From JBMNFB01 sp050949085 (GTDB lineage Bacteria > Bacillota > UBA994 > UBA5500), in NCBI GenBank assembly GCA_050949085.1, contig JBMNFB010000001.1:1178001-1242000 (forward strand): 64,000 bases of DNA, read 5' to 3'. Below the pieces are notes generated by a model. It had not been told where the DNA came from, ran no database searches, and worked only from the letters and a program-made list of their open reading frames with translations. Position numbers and translations under genes: made by a program. Positions 26,214 through 35,169 of this stretch are shown in pieces (position 1 is the first letter of the stretch; each line of letters begins with the position of its first letter).

Positions 26214-27848
26214 ATGGAGAGAGTGAAGTTCGACCGCTTCCACAATTATGCGGAGATCACCGCCCTGCTGCAGGGCTGGGTAGCGGCGTTCCCGCAGCTG
26301 GCTACCCTGACTTCAGCCGGAACTAGCCCGGAGGGCCGCGAGCAATGGGTGCTGGAGCTGACCAATCAGGCCACCGGCCCGGCGTCCGAGAAGCCAGCCT
26401 ATTTTATCTGCGGCAATGTCCACGCTGGCGAAGTGGCTGGATCGGCAGCCTGCCTCTACACGATTCAGCATCTGCTCTTCGGCTATGGCCAGGACGAGCT
26501 CTGCACGCGGGTCCTGGATACGCGCACCGTCTACGTGATGCCGCGGGTGACCATGGATGGCAGCGAATACTACCTGACAACGCCAGGCTCAGTGCGATCC
26601 GCCGCCCGCCGCTACCCCGCCGATCGACCGCTGGACGGGCTGATTCCGGAGGATGTGGATGGCAACGGCCTGATTCTGCAGATGCGGGTACCCGATCCCC
26701 ACGGGGACTGGAAAGTATCGGAGAAAGACCCGCGTCTGATGGTCCGGCGCGGACCGGATGACATCGGCGGCGAGTATTACCGCGTCCTGCCAGAGGGTAT
26801 GATTCACAACTATGACGGCGTCGAAATCAAGCTGGGCGGCTCACCCTATGGACTGGACTTCAACCGCAACTTCGCCGCCAACTGGCAGCCGGAACACCGG
26901 CAGCGCGGTGCCGGCAGCTATCCGTTCAGCGAGCCGGAGACGCGGGCCGTCGCCGACTTCCTGCTGGCTCACAAGAACATCGGCGGCAGCATGGCCTACC
27001 ATACAGCGGTGGGCGTCTTCCTGCGCCCGTTTGAGCATCTGCCTGACTCGAAGATGCCGCCGGCCGACCTCGCCCTCTACAAGACTCTGGGACGGATGGG
27101 TGAGGAAGAGACAGGTTTCCCCCTCTGGTCCATCTACCATGAGATGACCGACGACCTGAACCGGCCGACGCTGGGCTGCTTCCCCGATTGGGCCTATGCC
27201 CACCTGGGCATGGTCGGGCTGGAGATCGAGCTCTGGGATCTGCCCGGCCAGGCTGGCATACCGCTAAAGGGCATGCTGGCCCGCCGGCAGATGACCGAGC
27301 AGGACTTCCACGAGCAACAGCTGAAGATTCTGGAGTGGAATGATCGGGAGCTGGGCGGAGCCGGGTTCATCGACTGGTATGGCTTCCAGCATCCGCAGCT
27401 GGGCCTGGTGGAGCTGGGCGGCTGGAACAGCAAGTATGTCCGCCAGAACCCGCCGGGACATCTGCTGGAGAAGGAGATTCACGGCAGTGCCATCTATACG
27501 GTCAAGCATGCCGCCGCCTCCCCGCTGCTGAAGATTGAGGATGTGAAGGTTGAGGCGCTGGGCGACGGGTTGCATCGCATTCAGCTGGTCGTCGTCAACA
27601 CTGGTTTCCTGGCAACCAACCTGACCCAGATGGCCATCCAGATCAATGCAGCCAAACCGGTTGAAGCCAGGCTGCAGCCGGGCGAAGGCGTCTCGCTGCT
27701 GGGCGGCAAACGGAAGATTGAGCTGGGGCATATTCCAGGCTTCAGCAAGAAGAAGGCCGAGTGGGTGGTGCAGGGCCGCGGCCAGGTGGAACTCACCGTC
27801 TGGAGCGAAAAGGGCGGCACGGTGCGCCAGCAACTGACACTGGAGTAG
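26214..27848 (+). CDS. M14 family zinc carboxypeptidase
   Basis: A 544-residue peptidase with the M14 zinc site: His70 and Glu73 in NVHAGEVAG and His263 in SMAYHTAVG, the substrate-binding FNRNF (216-220), and a likely catalytic glutamate in GLEIELWD (337 or 339). After the catalytic domain (to about residue 400) a beta-rich C-terminal domain of about 140 residues follows. No signal peptide is seen, so the enzyme may be cytosolic, acting on imported peptides. ATG 26214 follows GAGGAGG. It diverges from the M28 gene across 209 bases that hold no further gene; a GAAGTTCACAG element at 26157-26167 there resembles the tail of the dispersed repeat. Confidence 0.9.
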   Translation: MERVKFDRFHNYAEITALLQGWVAAFPQLATLTSAGTSPEGREQWVLELTNQATGPASEKPAYFICGNVHAGEVAGSAACLYTIQHLLFGYGQDELCTRVLDTRTVYVMPRVTMDGSEYYLTTPGSVRSAARRYPADRPLDGLIPEDVDGNGLILQMRVPDPHGDWKVSEKDPRLMVRRGPDDIGGEYYRVLPEGMIHNYDGVEIKLGGSPYGLDFNRNFAANWQPEHRQRGAGSYPFSEPETRAVADFLLAHKNIGGSMAYHTAVGVFLRPFEHLPDSKMPPADLALYKTLGRMGEEETGFPLWSIYHEMTDDLNRPTLGCFPDWAYAHLGMVGLEIELWDLPGQAGIPLKGMLARRQMTEQDFHEQQLKILEWNDRELGGAGFIDWYGFQHPQLGLVELGGWNSKYVRQNPPGHLLEKEIHGSAIYTVKHAAASPLLKIEDVKVEALGDGLHRIQLVVVNTGFLATNLTQMAIQINAAKPVEARLQPGEGVSLLGGKRKIELGHIPGFSKKKAEWVVQGRGQVELTVWSEKGGTVRQQLTLE

Positions 27849-27854
27849 CGCCAG

Positions 27855-27893
27855 AAGGTAAGGCAGGGCATACCCCTTCGGGCGCGTCGATGT
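27855..27893 (-). repeat. Dispersed intergenic repeat, copy 3
   Basis: Read on the minus strand it gives GACGCGCCCGA then AGGGGTATGCCCTGCCTTAC, the family core with one base deleted. It lies downstream of trkH on that gene's strand, between two convergent genes. Confidence 0.55.
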
Positions 27894-27920
27894 CTCCAGA
27901 ATTGGTGTAGCAAGTGAAAC

Positions 27921-27941
27921 GCCCCGGGTTGCACCCGGGGC
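27921..27941 (-). terminator. Terminator hairpin after trkH
   Basis: GCCCCGGGT and ACCCGGGGC pair perfectly around a 3-base loop; on the minus strand GTTTCAC follows. It also lies downstream of the convergent M14 gene. Confidence 0.65.
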
Positions 27942-27963
27942 GCTAGCATTTGGCGAACGAAAC

Positions 27964-29412
27964 CTATGAACGGTGGCGCCAGGCCTGCGGCGTGATCCAG
28001 GCCACAACGGTAAATAGCTCCAGACGGCCCAGCAGCATCAGGGCTGCAAAGACGAGCTTGCTGGCAGCGCCAAACTCGCTAAAAGTGCGCGTCGGCCCGA
28101 CAACGCCGAATCCAGGGCCGATGTTGCTGAGCGTACAGGCCACACTGCTGATGGCGCTTTCCAGATCGATCCCTTCCAGAGAGATGAGCAGCACCCCAAC
28201 GACAAAGATCAGCGCGTAGAGGGCGAGGAAGCTGGTGATCCCAGAGACAGTATCGCTGGAGAGACTCTTGCCGTTGAGCTTGATGGGAATGTACCCGCGG
28301 GGGTGAAATGTCTTGGCGATCTCCCGCTTAATCAGCTTAAAGAGTACGACAAAGCGAACTTGCTTGATACCGCCCGCCGTCGACCCCGCGCTGGCCCCCA
28401 TCAGCATCAGGAAGAGCAGAATCAGTTTGCTGAAGGCCGGCCAGAGATCAAAGTCTGCAGTTGCGTAGCCTGTGGTGGTGATGATAGAACTCACCTGAAA
28501 GAAGGAGTCACGCAAAGCAAGTCCCTGGTGCCGATAGTCGCTGAGGATATTCATGCCGATTAGCAGCGCCGAGACCACGACCACACCCAGATAAAGGCGC
28601 AGCTCCTCGTTCCTTAACACGTCACGCCACCTCCCCCGATACAGGGCGAAGTATAGCGAGAAGTTGACGCCGGAGAGGAGCATGAAGATGGTGATAACCC
28701 AGTGAATATACGTGCTTGTATAGGCACCGATGCTACTGCTGCGGGTAGAAAACCCGCCAGTGCCCACCGTGCCAAAGGTGTGCAGTATTGAATCAAAGAG
28801 ACTCATGCCGCCCAGGGTCAGGAGAATGATCTGTAGCAGCGTCATCCCGATATAGGTCAGGTAGAGAATGCGGGCGGTGTCTCGCAGCCGCGGGGCTATT
28901 TTGTCCGCCACCGGCCCCGGGCTTTCCGCTTTGAACAACTGAAACCCGCCTACCCCCAGGGCGGGGACGAGGGCCAAAGTAAAGACCAGAATTCCCATTC
29001 CGCCGACCCAGTGGGTAAACGACCGCCAAAAGAGAATCCCGCTCGGCAGCCCCTCCGGATTGCCGATCAGAGTGGCGCCAGTAGTCGTAAAGCCAGACAC
29101 GGTTTCAAAGAAGGCATCAACGTAAGTGGTGGTGCTGCCCGAAAGGACAAACGGCAGCGCTCCCAGGAGAGAGAGCAGTATCCAACCCAGGGTGACAATG
29201 GTCAGGCCCTCTCGCACACCGATCTGCAGCGTTCGGGGTGGGCTGGCCAGGATCAGAGCCACCCCTGCCGCAGCAGTGAGGCAGATGGTGACCAGGAAGG
29301 CCGGCGCGTCACCCTGCTGTGCATAGAGGGCAACCAGCAGTGGCAGCAGCAGCAGAATGGCTTCAAGAACTAACAGCTCTCCCAGAACTCTTCTGACGGC
29401 GCCAGAATTCAC
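27964..29412 (-). CDS. trkH: TrkH/KtrB family potassium uptake protein
   Basis: Potassium-translocating membrane subunit of 482 residues made of four pore modules. The selectivity-filter glycines appear as TTTGATL, GTVGTGGFST, ITTTGYATAD and CTLSNIGPGFG. It works with the cytosolic TrkA ring encoded just upstream. GTG 29412 follows GAGGAGG at 8 bases and overlaps the 3' end of trkA by 50 bases, so translation is coupled. In Bacillota this system is often inhibited by cyclic-di-AMP; a DarA receptor is encoded at 4886. Confidence 0.93.
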   Translation of the reverse strand: MNSGAVRRVLGELLVLEAILLLLPLLVALYAQQGDAPAFLVTICLTAAAGVALILASPPRTLQIGVREGLTIVTLGWILLSLLGALPFVLSGSTTTYVDAFFETVSGFTTTGATLIGNPEGLPSGILFWRSFTHWVGGMGILVFTLALVPALGVGGFQLFKAESPGPVADKIAPRLRDTARILYLTYIGMTLLQIILLTLGGMSLFDSILHTFGTVGTGGFSTRSSSIGAYTSTYIHWVITIFMLLSGVNFSLYFALYRGRWRDVLRNEELRLYLGVVVVSALLIGMNILSDYRHQGLALRDSFFQVSSIITTTGYATADFDLWPAFSKLILLFLMLMGASAGSTAGGIKQVRFVVLFKLIKREIAKTFHPRGYIPIKLNGKSLSSDTVSGITSFLALYALIFVVGVLLISLEGIDLESAISSVACTLSNIGPGFGVVGPTRTFSEFGAASKLVFAALMLLGRLELFTVVAWITPQAWRHRS

Positions 29413-30775
29413 CGAGCACGCCTCCTCTACTGGGTGCCGGCCGCAAGAAGATATCCAATGCCGGCACGTCGTCGGCTAGACAGAAAATGATCAATCGGTC
29501 ATTCGGGTGGACGACAGACTGACCGTTGGGAATAATCACCTGGCCATTGTGCACAATGGCGCCGATGATGATTCCTTTGGGCAATCCCCATTCTGCCAGG
29601 GGTTTCCCCACCACCGGCACGTTGGGGCTGACAATCAACTCGGTCACTTCTGCCTTACCATCCAACAGCAGCGATACGGAGACCACCCGCCCGCCGCGAA
29701 TGAATTTGAGGATATCGCTGGAAGTGATGCTGGTTGGGTTGAGGGCCACATCCAAGTCCAGTTTGTCGATCAGGTTTACATAACTCTGCCGGCTGATCTT
29801 GGCGATGGTCTTGCTCACCCCTGCCTGCTTGGCCAGGAGACACATCAGCAGGTTCTGTTCATCATAACCAGTGGCACCGATAAAGGCGTCCATCTCTGAG
29901 AGCTGTTCTTCCTCCAGCAGGCTGATATCGGTACCATCGCCCTGAATGATGAGGACCTTGTCCAGGCGCTCGGCCAGATATTGGCAACGTGCTGCGTTTT
30001 CCTCTACGATGGTGACAGCTATGCCAGCACTGGCCAGCTGCTCTGCCAGATAGAAGCTCAGCTTGCCGCCGCCGAGGATCATCACCCGGCGCACCCGGTG
30101 ACCGTTGAGACTCAGCTGAAAGCGATTTGCCAGCTCTTTGATGCTCTCACTGGTGCCAATCATGTGCAGGATATCATCCTTGCATAGTTCTGTTGAACCA
30201 TGGGGAATGATCATCTCGCCGTTGCGGGAGATGGCTGCCACCAGCAGATCACCCAGATCAGGCAGTTCAAACAGCCTCTTGCCGATAAACTCCTCCATGT
30301 GATCAGCGCTAAACTCTGCCATGGAGACCTTACCCTTGGCAAAGTCACCCATGTGGAAGTTGTAACTCCGCAGCAGGTAGCGCATGATCTCATTGGCAGT
30401 AGCCAGATCGGGATTGACGATATGATCGATGCCTAGCTCGGACTTAACAAAATCCAGCTGCTTGGTGTATTCGGGGTTGCCAATCCGCGCGATGGCTCGT
30501 CGGCAACCCAGCTTCTTGGCCATGGTGCAGATGATCGCGTTCGTTTCATCGCTACCAGTGCAGGCGATCAAGAGGTCATACGACTGAATATCAAGCTCTC
30601 GCAGCACGCTTACCTCGATGCCGTTGGCATTCACCGTCAACACATCGAGATGGTCGTTAATCCGTTCGATTACGCGCTCATCAGAGTCTACCAGAGTGAC
30701 ATCGATCCGACCCTGAATCATCGATCTAGCCAAGCTGTAACCCAGTTTCCCTGCCCCAACTACCATTACCTTCAT
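29363..30775 (-). CDS. trkA: Trk system potassium regulatory protein TrkA
   Basis: Cytosolic regulator of 470 residues with two RCK units in tandem. Each has an NAD-binding Rossmann motif (VVGAGKLGYSLA near the start, ILGGGKLSFYLAEQL near residue 230) and a trailing RCK-C domain, so this is the fused TrkA type rather than the single-unit KtrA. It gates TrkH with nucleotide and, in many species, cyclic-di-AMP. ATG 30775 is chosen since GAGGG lies 8 bases upstream; an in-frame GTG at 30784 touches that site. A clear promoter with TTGACA lies at 30849-30877. Confidence 0.93.
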   Translation of the reverse strand: MKVMVVGAGKLGYSLARSMIQGRIDVTLVDSDERVIERINDHLDVLTVNANGIEVSVLRELDIQSYDLLIACTGSDETNAIICTMAKKLGCRRAIARIGNPEYTKQLDFVKSELGIDHIVNPDLATANEIMRYLLRSYNFHMGDFAKGKVSMAEFSADHMEEFIGKRLFELPDLGDLLVAAISRNGEMIIPHGSTELCKDDILHMIGTSESIKELANRFQLSLNGHRVRRVMILGGGKLSFYLAEQLASAGIAVTIVEENAARCQYLAERLDKVLIIQGDGTDISLLEEEQLSEMDAFIGATGYDEQNLLMCLLAKQAGVSKTIAKISRQSYVNLIDKLDLDVALNPTSITSSDILKFIRGGRVVSVSLLLDGKAEVTELIVSPNVPVVGKPLAEWGLPKGIIIGAIVHNGQVIIPNGQSVVHPNDRLIIFCLADDVPALDIFLRPAPSRGGVLGEFWRRQKSSGRAVSS

Positions 30776-30848
30776 TTTAGGCACCCTCTTTGTCTATCTT
30801 AGTCCTGGCTAGAATGGCCCTAGACTACCTGCCATTTCTCCTAAAACC

Positions 30849-30877
30849 ATCATCCAGCATCCTTGCCGCTGTGTCAA
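30849..30877 (-). promoter_or_regulatory. Promoter of trkA-trkH
   Basis: On the minus strand a perfect TTGACA (30877-30872) is 17 bases from GATGAT (30854-30849), which keeps four of six -10 consensus positions. The palindrome at 30901-30914 lies 23 bases upstream of the -35. Confidence 0.65.
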
Positions 30878-30900
30878 ACCCATCCCGTACCATTGGCATC

Positions 30901-30914
30901 TGCGACACGTCGCA
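30901..30914. promoter_or_regulatory. Palindromic candidate operator upstream of trkA
   Basis: TGCGAC and GTCGCA flank two bases, giving a 14-bp near-perfect palindrome. Its place just upstream of a strong promoter suggests a regulator site; the regulator is unknown. Confidence 0.4.
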
Positions 30915-31011
30915 ATCAATTGGTGTCTTGTCATCTGTGCGCTATTCCAGGGACGCAGCGATCCGCCAGTTAAGGAGCGAAGTGAGCAGGATCGCAGACA
31001 TCTGATAGAAA

Positions 31012-31058
31012 GAAGGTCCGCCCCGGTGTGTACCGGGAGGCAGACCTTCATTTTTCTT
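31012..31058 (-). terminator. Terminator after minus-strand pepF
   Basis: GAAGGTC-CGCC pairs with GGC-GACCTTC around an inner CCGG-loop-CCGG hairpin. T-rich tails flank both sides: TTTCTATC in the minus direction and TTTTTCTT in the plus direction. Confidence 0.8.
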
Positions 31059-31157
31059 GCCTGGCGCGGATGCTGCTTTCCCGTCCTGCCCAAGCCCTGG
31101 TTGTCAAAACGGAGGCCACGCCTGGACAGGGAAGCAGGCAGATGGTCGGCGAATGCC

Positions 31158-32981
31158 CTATTTCTTCCCTAGCTCCGCCTGAAACCCATCGACGACAAGG
31201 TCCACCAGCGAACCGACGTAGGCCACGGCCTTGCGGATGGAGGCCGGGTCGGTCATATCCACACCAGCCATTCTCGCCAGCTCCATCGGCGGCTTGGTGC
31301 CGCCGGCCTTCAGCACTCTCAGCCAACGCTCGACGGCCGGCTGCCCCTCGTCCTGAATAGCCTGGGCAACGATAGTGCCGACGGTCAGCCCAGCCGAATA
31401 GCTGTAGGGGTAGAGGCCCATATAGTAGTGAGGCTGACGCATCCAGGTGAGGCGAGCGCCGTCATCGATGGTCAGCTCCTCACCCCAGAAATCAGCCAGA
31501 ATCTGACCCTGCACCTCGCTCAGCACAGTGGCTGTGATCGGCTGCCCCTTCTCGGCCAGGATGTAGATGCGCCGCTGCAGCTCGCCTTCGATCAGGTGGC
31601 GCACGAAGTTATGATGGTAAGTCATCAGTAGCTGCATGGCCAGCCAGCGGTGCATGCGTGGGTCGTCACTCTGCTGGCGCACATAATTGGCCACCAGCAG
31701 CTCGTTGATAGTCGACGGCGCTTCGGTGAAGAACATCGACCCGCGGGAGTTGGAAAGCCGCTGGTTGCGCTCGGTGAGAACGCCGTGTCCGGCATGGCCC
31801 AGTTCGTGGGAGAGCAGCAGCACATTGCGCATGCTGTCGGCCCAGGTGGTCAGGATGTAGGGATGAACGCCTGGCACAGTGCTGCAGAAAGCGCCGGTGG
31901 ACTTGCCGATGTTGTCGGCCAGATCGATCCAGCGGTTGTACAGGCCCTCCTCGATGATGGCGGCATACTCTTCGCCCAGAACCGACAGGCCCTTGAGTAT
32001 GATCTTGGCGCCTTCCTCATACGTCGTCTTCGCGCTAAAGTCTGGATCCAACGGCGCCTCAAGGTCGCAGTAGAGCAGCTGGTCCAGACCAAGCACCTCA
32101 CGGCGCAGGCGGGCATAACGCCGCATATGCGGGGCCAGTTCTTTGAGAATGATCTCGTGCAGGTTAGTGTAGACCTCGAGGCTGACTTCCTGATTGCTGA
32201 GGATCATATCCGTGGCTGACTCGTAGCCCCGCAGTCTGGCCATGATCACGTTCTTCTTGACTTCTGTCCCCCAGGTGGCGCCGTACGTATTCTGATACGC
32301 CTTGAGCCCTTTGGTAAAGGACGCATAGGCGTTGCGCCGCAACACGTGATCCGGCGACTTCTCATACGCCTCTTCGTACATGGCAAACGACATCGGATAG
32401 GTGTTGCCCTGGCTGTCCTGAATCGGCTCAAACGTCATGTCAGCGGCCTTGGAACGGTTGTAGATCAGCGACGGAGCGCTGAGCACCTCGTTGAGTGCCG
32501 CCAGCGCGTGCTCGGTCTCCGGATGGAGCAGATGCGGCTTCCGCGCGATCATCCGCTCGATGAGGCGGTCGAACTCACGCAGCCTGGGCTCTTCCTCCAT
32601 GTAGCGCTGCAGGGTTCCCTCCGGCAAGGCCAGAGCCTCAGATGTAAAGAACGATGTCTCTGCCCCGATGCTGGCTGCCACCGCTGCCGCCCGACCCATG
32701 GCGATCTGGTTAGCCGGATCGGTTCCATCGGCCGACTGACGGAATGAAGCATAGGACATAACCCGGCGCAGGCGCTTCTGCAAGGCCTCCTGCGCTTCCA
32801 GGCAGGCGAGGAAGACGTCGGGGCCTTCGCCCAGTCGACCCTTGTACTCGGTGATGGTTGTCACGTCCCTGGCTACTGCGGCCAGTTCCGTCTCCCAATC
32901 CTCCTCGGTAGCAAAGATGTCCTTCAGATTCCAGGTCAGTTCCTCGGGCACTTCCGCCCGGGTGAGTCGTTTCGTCGTCAT
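31158..32981 (-). CDS. pepF: Oligoendopeptidase F, first paralog
   Basis: Zinc peptidase of the M3B family, 607 residues, cytosolic, cutting short peptides. The HELGH zinc motif lies at residues 392-396, with the third ligand in FTEAPSTINE and the late HYYMGLYPYSYSAGL substrate segment. ATG 32981 follows GGAGGG; a start 27 bases upstream lacks a site. Its -10 TATAAT lies at 33016-33011. A close paralog is transcribed divergently 226 bases away. Confidence 0.94.
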   Translation of the reverse strand: MTTKRLTRAEVPEELTWNLKDIFATEEDWETELAAVARDVTTITEYKGRLGEGPDVFLACLEAQEALQKRLRRVMSYASFRQSADGTDPANQIAMGRAAAVAASIGAETSFFTSEALALPEGTLQRYMEEEPRLREFDRLIERMIARKPHLLHPETEHALAALNEVLSAPSLIYNRSKAADMTFEPIQDSQGNTYPMSFAMYEEAYEKSPDHVLRRNAYASFTKGLKAYQNTYGATWGTEVKKNVIMARLRGYESATDMILSNQEVSLEVYTNLHEIILKELAPHMRRYARLRREVLGLDQLLYCDLEAPLDPDFSAKTTYEEGAKIILKGLSVLGEEYAAIIEEGLYNRWIDLADNIGKSTGAFCSTVPGVHPYILTTWADSMRNVLLLSHELGHAGHGVLTERNQRLSNSRGSMFFTEAPSTINELLVANYVRQQSDDPRMHRWLAMQLLMTYHHNFVRHLIEGELQRRIYILAEKGQPITATVLSEVQGQILADFWGEELTIDDGARLTWMRQPHYYMGLYPYSYSAGLTVGTIVAQAIQDEGQPAVERWLRVLKAGGTKPPMELARMAGVDMTDPASIRKAVAYVGSLVDLVVDGFQAELGKK

Positions 32982-33010
32982 GAACACCCTCCTTTCAAGC
33001 TCTAGCAAGT

Positions 33011-33016
33011 ATTATA
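33011..33016 (-). promoter_or_regulatory. -10 element of minus-strand pepF
   Basis: Perfect TATAAT on the minus strand 30 bases before the ATG. The best -35 at 17-bp spacing is CGGTTG, a weak match; TTGCGA is only 14 bases away. Confidence 0.45.
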
Positions 33017-33207
33017 ATCCCTAACCCTATTCGCAACCGCCGGCGGGTTATCCTGCAGCCAGCATGAACGTCGCGCTGGAAAACGAAAACGCGAGGGGCC
33101 GCTGTCCGTGCCAGAAAAGCTACGCCTTCGAGTAGGAGTAATCGGTACGGGGCGCGAAGAATAATCTGACCTGTCGTGTTATTACCAAAGAAGGAGGTAC
33201 GATTGTT

Positions 33208-34995
33208 ATGGCAAGACGGTTGACACGGGCCGAGGTTCCGGTTGAGCAGACCTGGAATCTGGCCGACATTTTCCCCAGTCAGGAGGCCTGGGAGGCGGAG
33301 CTGGCTGCCCTGCCCGAGTTGATCAAATCGGTCACCCAGTATCGGGGGCGCCTCGGCGAGTCCGCCCAGACACTGCTCCAGTGCCTGCAAGCGCAGGAGG
33401 CTCTGACCTTACGCTCCAGCAAAGTCTTTTCCTACGCTTCCCTCAATGTGTCCAACGATGGCACCGACCCGTCGAGACAGGCTATGGCGGGCCGCGCCGG
33501 GGCGCTAGGCACCCAGATGAGGGCGAGCCTCTCGTTTATCCAGTCGGAGGTATTGAGCCTGCCGGAGAGCACGTTGCGACGCTTTCTGGAGGAGGAGCCG
33601 AAGCTGGAACCCTACCGGATCACCCTGGAGAAGCTCCTCAGGCGTAAAGCTCATCTGCTGCACCCGGAGACGGAGATGGTCCTCGCCTCGCTAGGCGAAG
33701 TGCTGGGGGCTCCGGGGGCGGTCTACGAGCGTTCCCGCACCGCGGACATGTCCTTTGACCCGGTAGAGGACAGTCAGGGGAATCGGCTGCCGATGTCGTT
33801 CGGCCGCTACGGAAACTCCCCGGACATCGTGCTGCGCCGCAACGCCCATGCCGAGTTCACGCGGGCACTGAAGCGCTATCAGCACACATATGCCACGACC
33901 TGGGGAACCGAGGTCAAGAAGAACGTGGTGATGGCCAGGCTGCGCGGCTATGAATCAGCCATCCACATGCTGCTGGACCAGCAGGAAGTGACCGTTGACA
34001 TCTATAACAACCTGCACGACGTGATTCTCACCGAGCTGGCCCCGCATATGCAGCGCTATACCCGCCTGCGCCAGGAGATCCTGGGCATGGACAAGGTGCT
34101 TTACTGCGATCTGGAAGCTCCCCTTGACCCAGATTACAGCCCGGAGACCACCTATGAGGAGGCCGCAGATATCATTCGCCGCGGGCTGGCGGTGCTAGGG
34201 CCGGAATACAGCGAGATCATCGATCAGGGACTCAGCAATCGCTGGGTCGACCGGGCCGACAACATCGGCAAGCGCACTGGTGCCTTCTGCAGCTCGGTCT
34301 ACGGGGTGCACCCCTATATCAGCATGACGTGGACAGGCAGCATGCGCAACACGTTGACGCTGGCGCACGAGCTGGGCCACGCCGGCCAGGGAGTGCTCTC
34401 GCAGCGCTACCAGAGACCGGCCAACACCCGGCCGACAATGTTCTTCATCGAGGCGCCGTCCACCGCCAACGAGATCCTGGTGGCCGACTACATCCTCTCC
34501 CAGAGCACCGATGTGCGGATGCGCCGCTGGGTGATCATGCAGATGCTGACCACGTATCACCACAACTTCATCCGCCATCTGATCGAGGGCGAGCTGCAGC
34601 GCCGTGCCTATGCGCTGGCCGAGCAGGGCCAGCCCATCACCGCCACCGTTCTGAACCGGCTGCAGGGCGACATCCTGGCCGAGTTCTGGGGGGATACCCT
34701 GGAGCTGGACGACGGGGCGCGGCTGGTCTGGATGCGGCAGTCGCATTACTACCGCGGGCTCTATCCCTACAGCTACTCGGCCGGCCTGACCATCGGCACG
34801 CGGGTGGCACGCGCTATCCGCGAAGAAGGGGCGCCGGCGGCCGAGCGCTGGATCAACGTCCTCAAGGCCGGCGGCACCAAGTCGCCGCTGGAGCTGGCCC
34901 AGATGGCTGGCGTCGACATGACGAAGCCCGACCCGATTCGCGAGGCAGTAGCCTACGTCGGTTCGCTGGTTGACGAGGTAGTGAAGAGTTTCTAG
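33208..34995 (+). CDS. Oligoendopeptidase F, second paralog
   Basis: M3B zinc peptidase of 595 residues, collinear with the divergent neighbour and starting with the same RRLTRAEVP. HELGH is at residues 387-391, followed by AGQG where the neighbour has AGHG, and the third ligand region FIEAPSTANE is intact, so it should be active. Small differences include a segment about four residues shorter near residue 200. ATG 33208 follows AAGGAGGT. The shared divergent region suggests the pair arose by an inverted duplication and may be regulated together. Confidence 0.93.
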   Translation: MARRLTRAEVPVEQTWNLADIFPSQEAWEAELAALPELIKSVTQYRGRLGESAQTLLQCLQAQEALTLRSSKVFSYASLNVSNDGTDPSRQAMAGRAGALGTQMRASLSFIQSEVLSLPESTLRRFLEEEPKLEPYRITLEKLLRRKAHLLHPETEMVLASLGEVLGAPGAVYERSRTADMSFDPVEDSQGNRLPMSFGRYGNSPDIVLRRNAHAEFTRALKRYQHTYATTWGTEVKKNVVMARLRGYESAIHMLLDQQEVTVDIYNNLHDVILTELAPHMQRYTRLRQEILGMDKVLYCDLEAPLDPDYSPETTYEEAADIIRRGLAVLGPEYSEIIDQGLSNRWVDRADNIGKRTGAFCSSVYGVHPYISMTWTGSMRNTLTLAHELGHAGQGVLSQRYQRPANTRPTMFFIEAPSTANEILVADYILSQSTDVRMRRWVIMQMLTTYHHNFIRHLIEGELQRRAYALAEQGQPITATVLNRLQGDILAEFWGDTLELDDGARLVWMRQSHYYRGLYPYSYSAGLTIGTRVARAIREEGAPAAERWINVLKAGGTKSPLELAQMAGVDMTKPDPIREAVAYVGSLVDEVVKSF

Positions 34996-35018
34996 AGCAT
35001 TGTAGATAGGCAAGGGCG

Positions 35019-35055
35019 AAGGCAGCCGGGGCCAGGAGCTCCGGCTGCCTTGTGT
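35019..35055 (+). terminator. Terminator after the second pepF paralog
   Basis: AAGGCAGCCGG pairs perfectly with CCGGCTGCCTT over 11 bp, followed by GTGTTT. It isolates the gene from the germination operon. Confidence 0.8.
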
Positions 35056-35169
35056 TTCCGAGTACAAACATAATAGCGCACCCGCCCGCCTGACCGTGCG
35101 CTGCATTGAACTGATGCTCTCTGAAGAAACTAGCGGAAGAGCCAGCAGCAAACTGGGAGGTGAGCAGGA

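Larger units (their letters stand above)
30776..31157. other. Non-coding region between pepF and trkA
   Basis: No gene is seen. On the minus strand it holds, in order, the pepF terminator hairpin (31058-31012), a palindrome TGCGAC-AC-GTCGCA (30914-30901), the trkA promoter and a leader of about 70 bases. No conserved core of a cyclic-di-AMP (ydaO) riboswitch or a T-box was found. Confidence 0.6.

Noticed and set aside
30776..31011. Cyclic-di-AMP (ydaO) riboswitch or T-box before trkA
   Set aside because: None of the conserved core words of either class could be found; only a promoter and a palindrome are visible.
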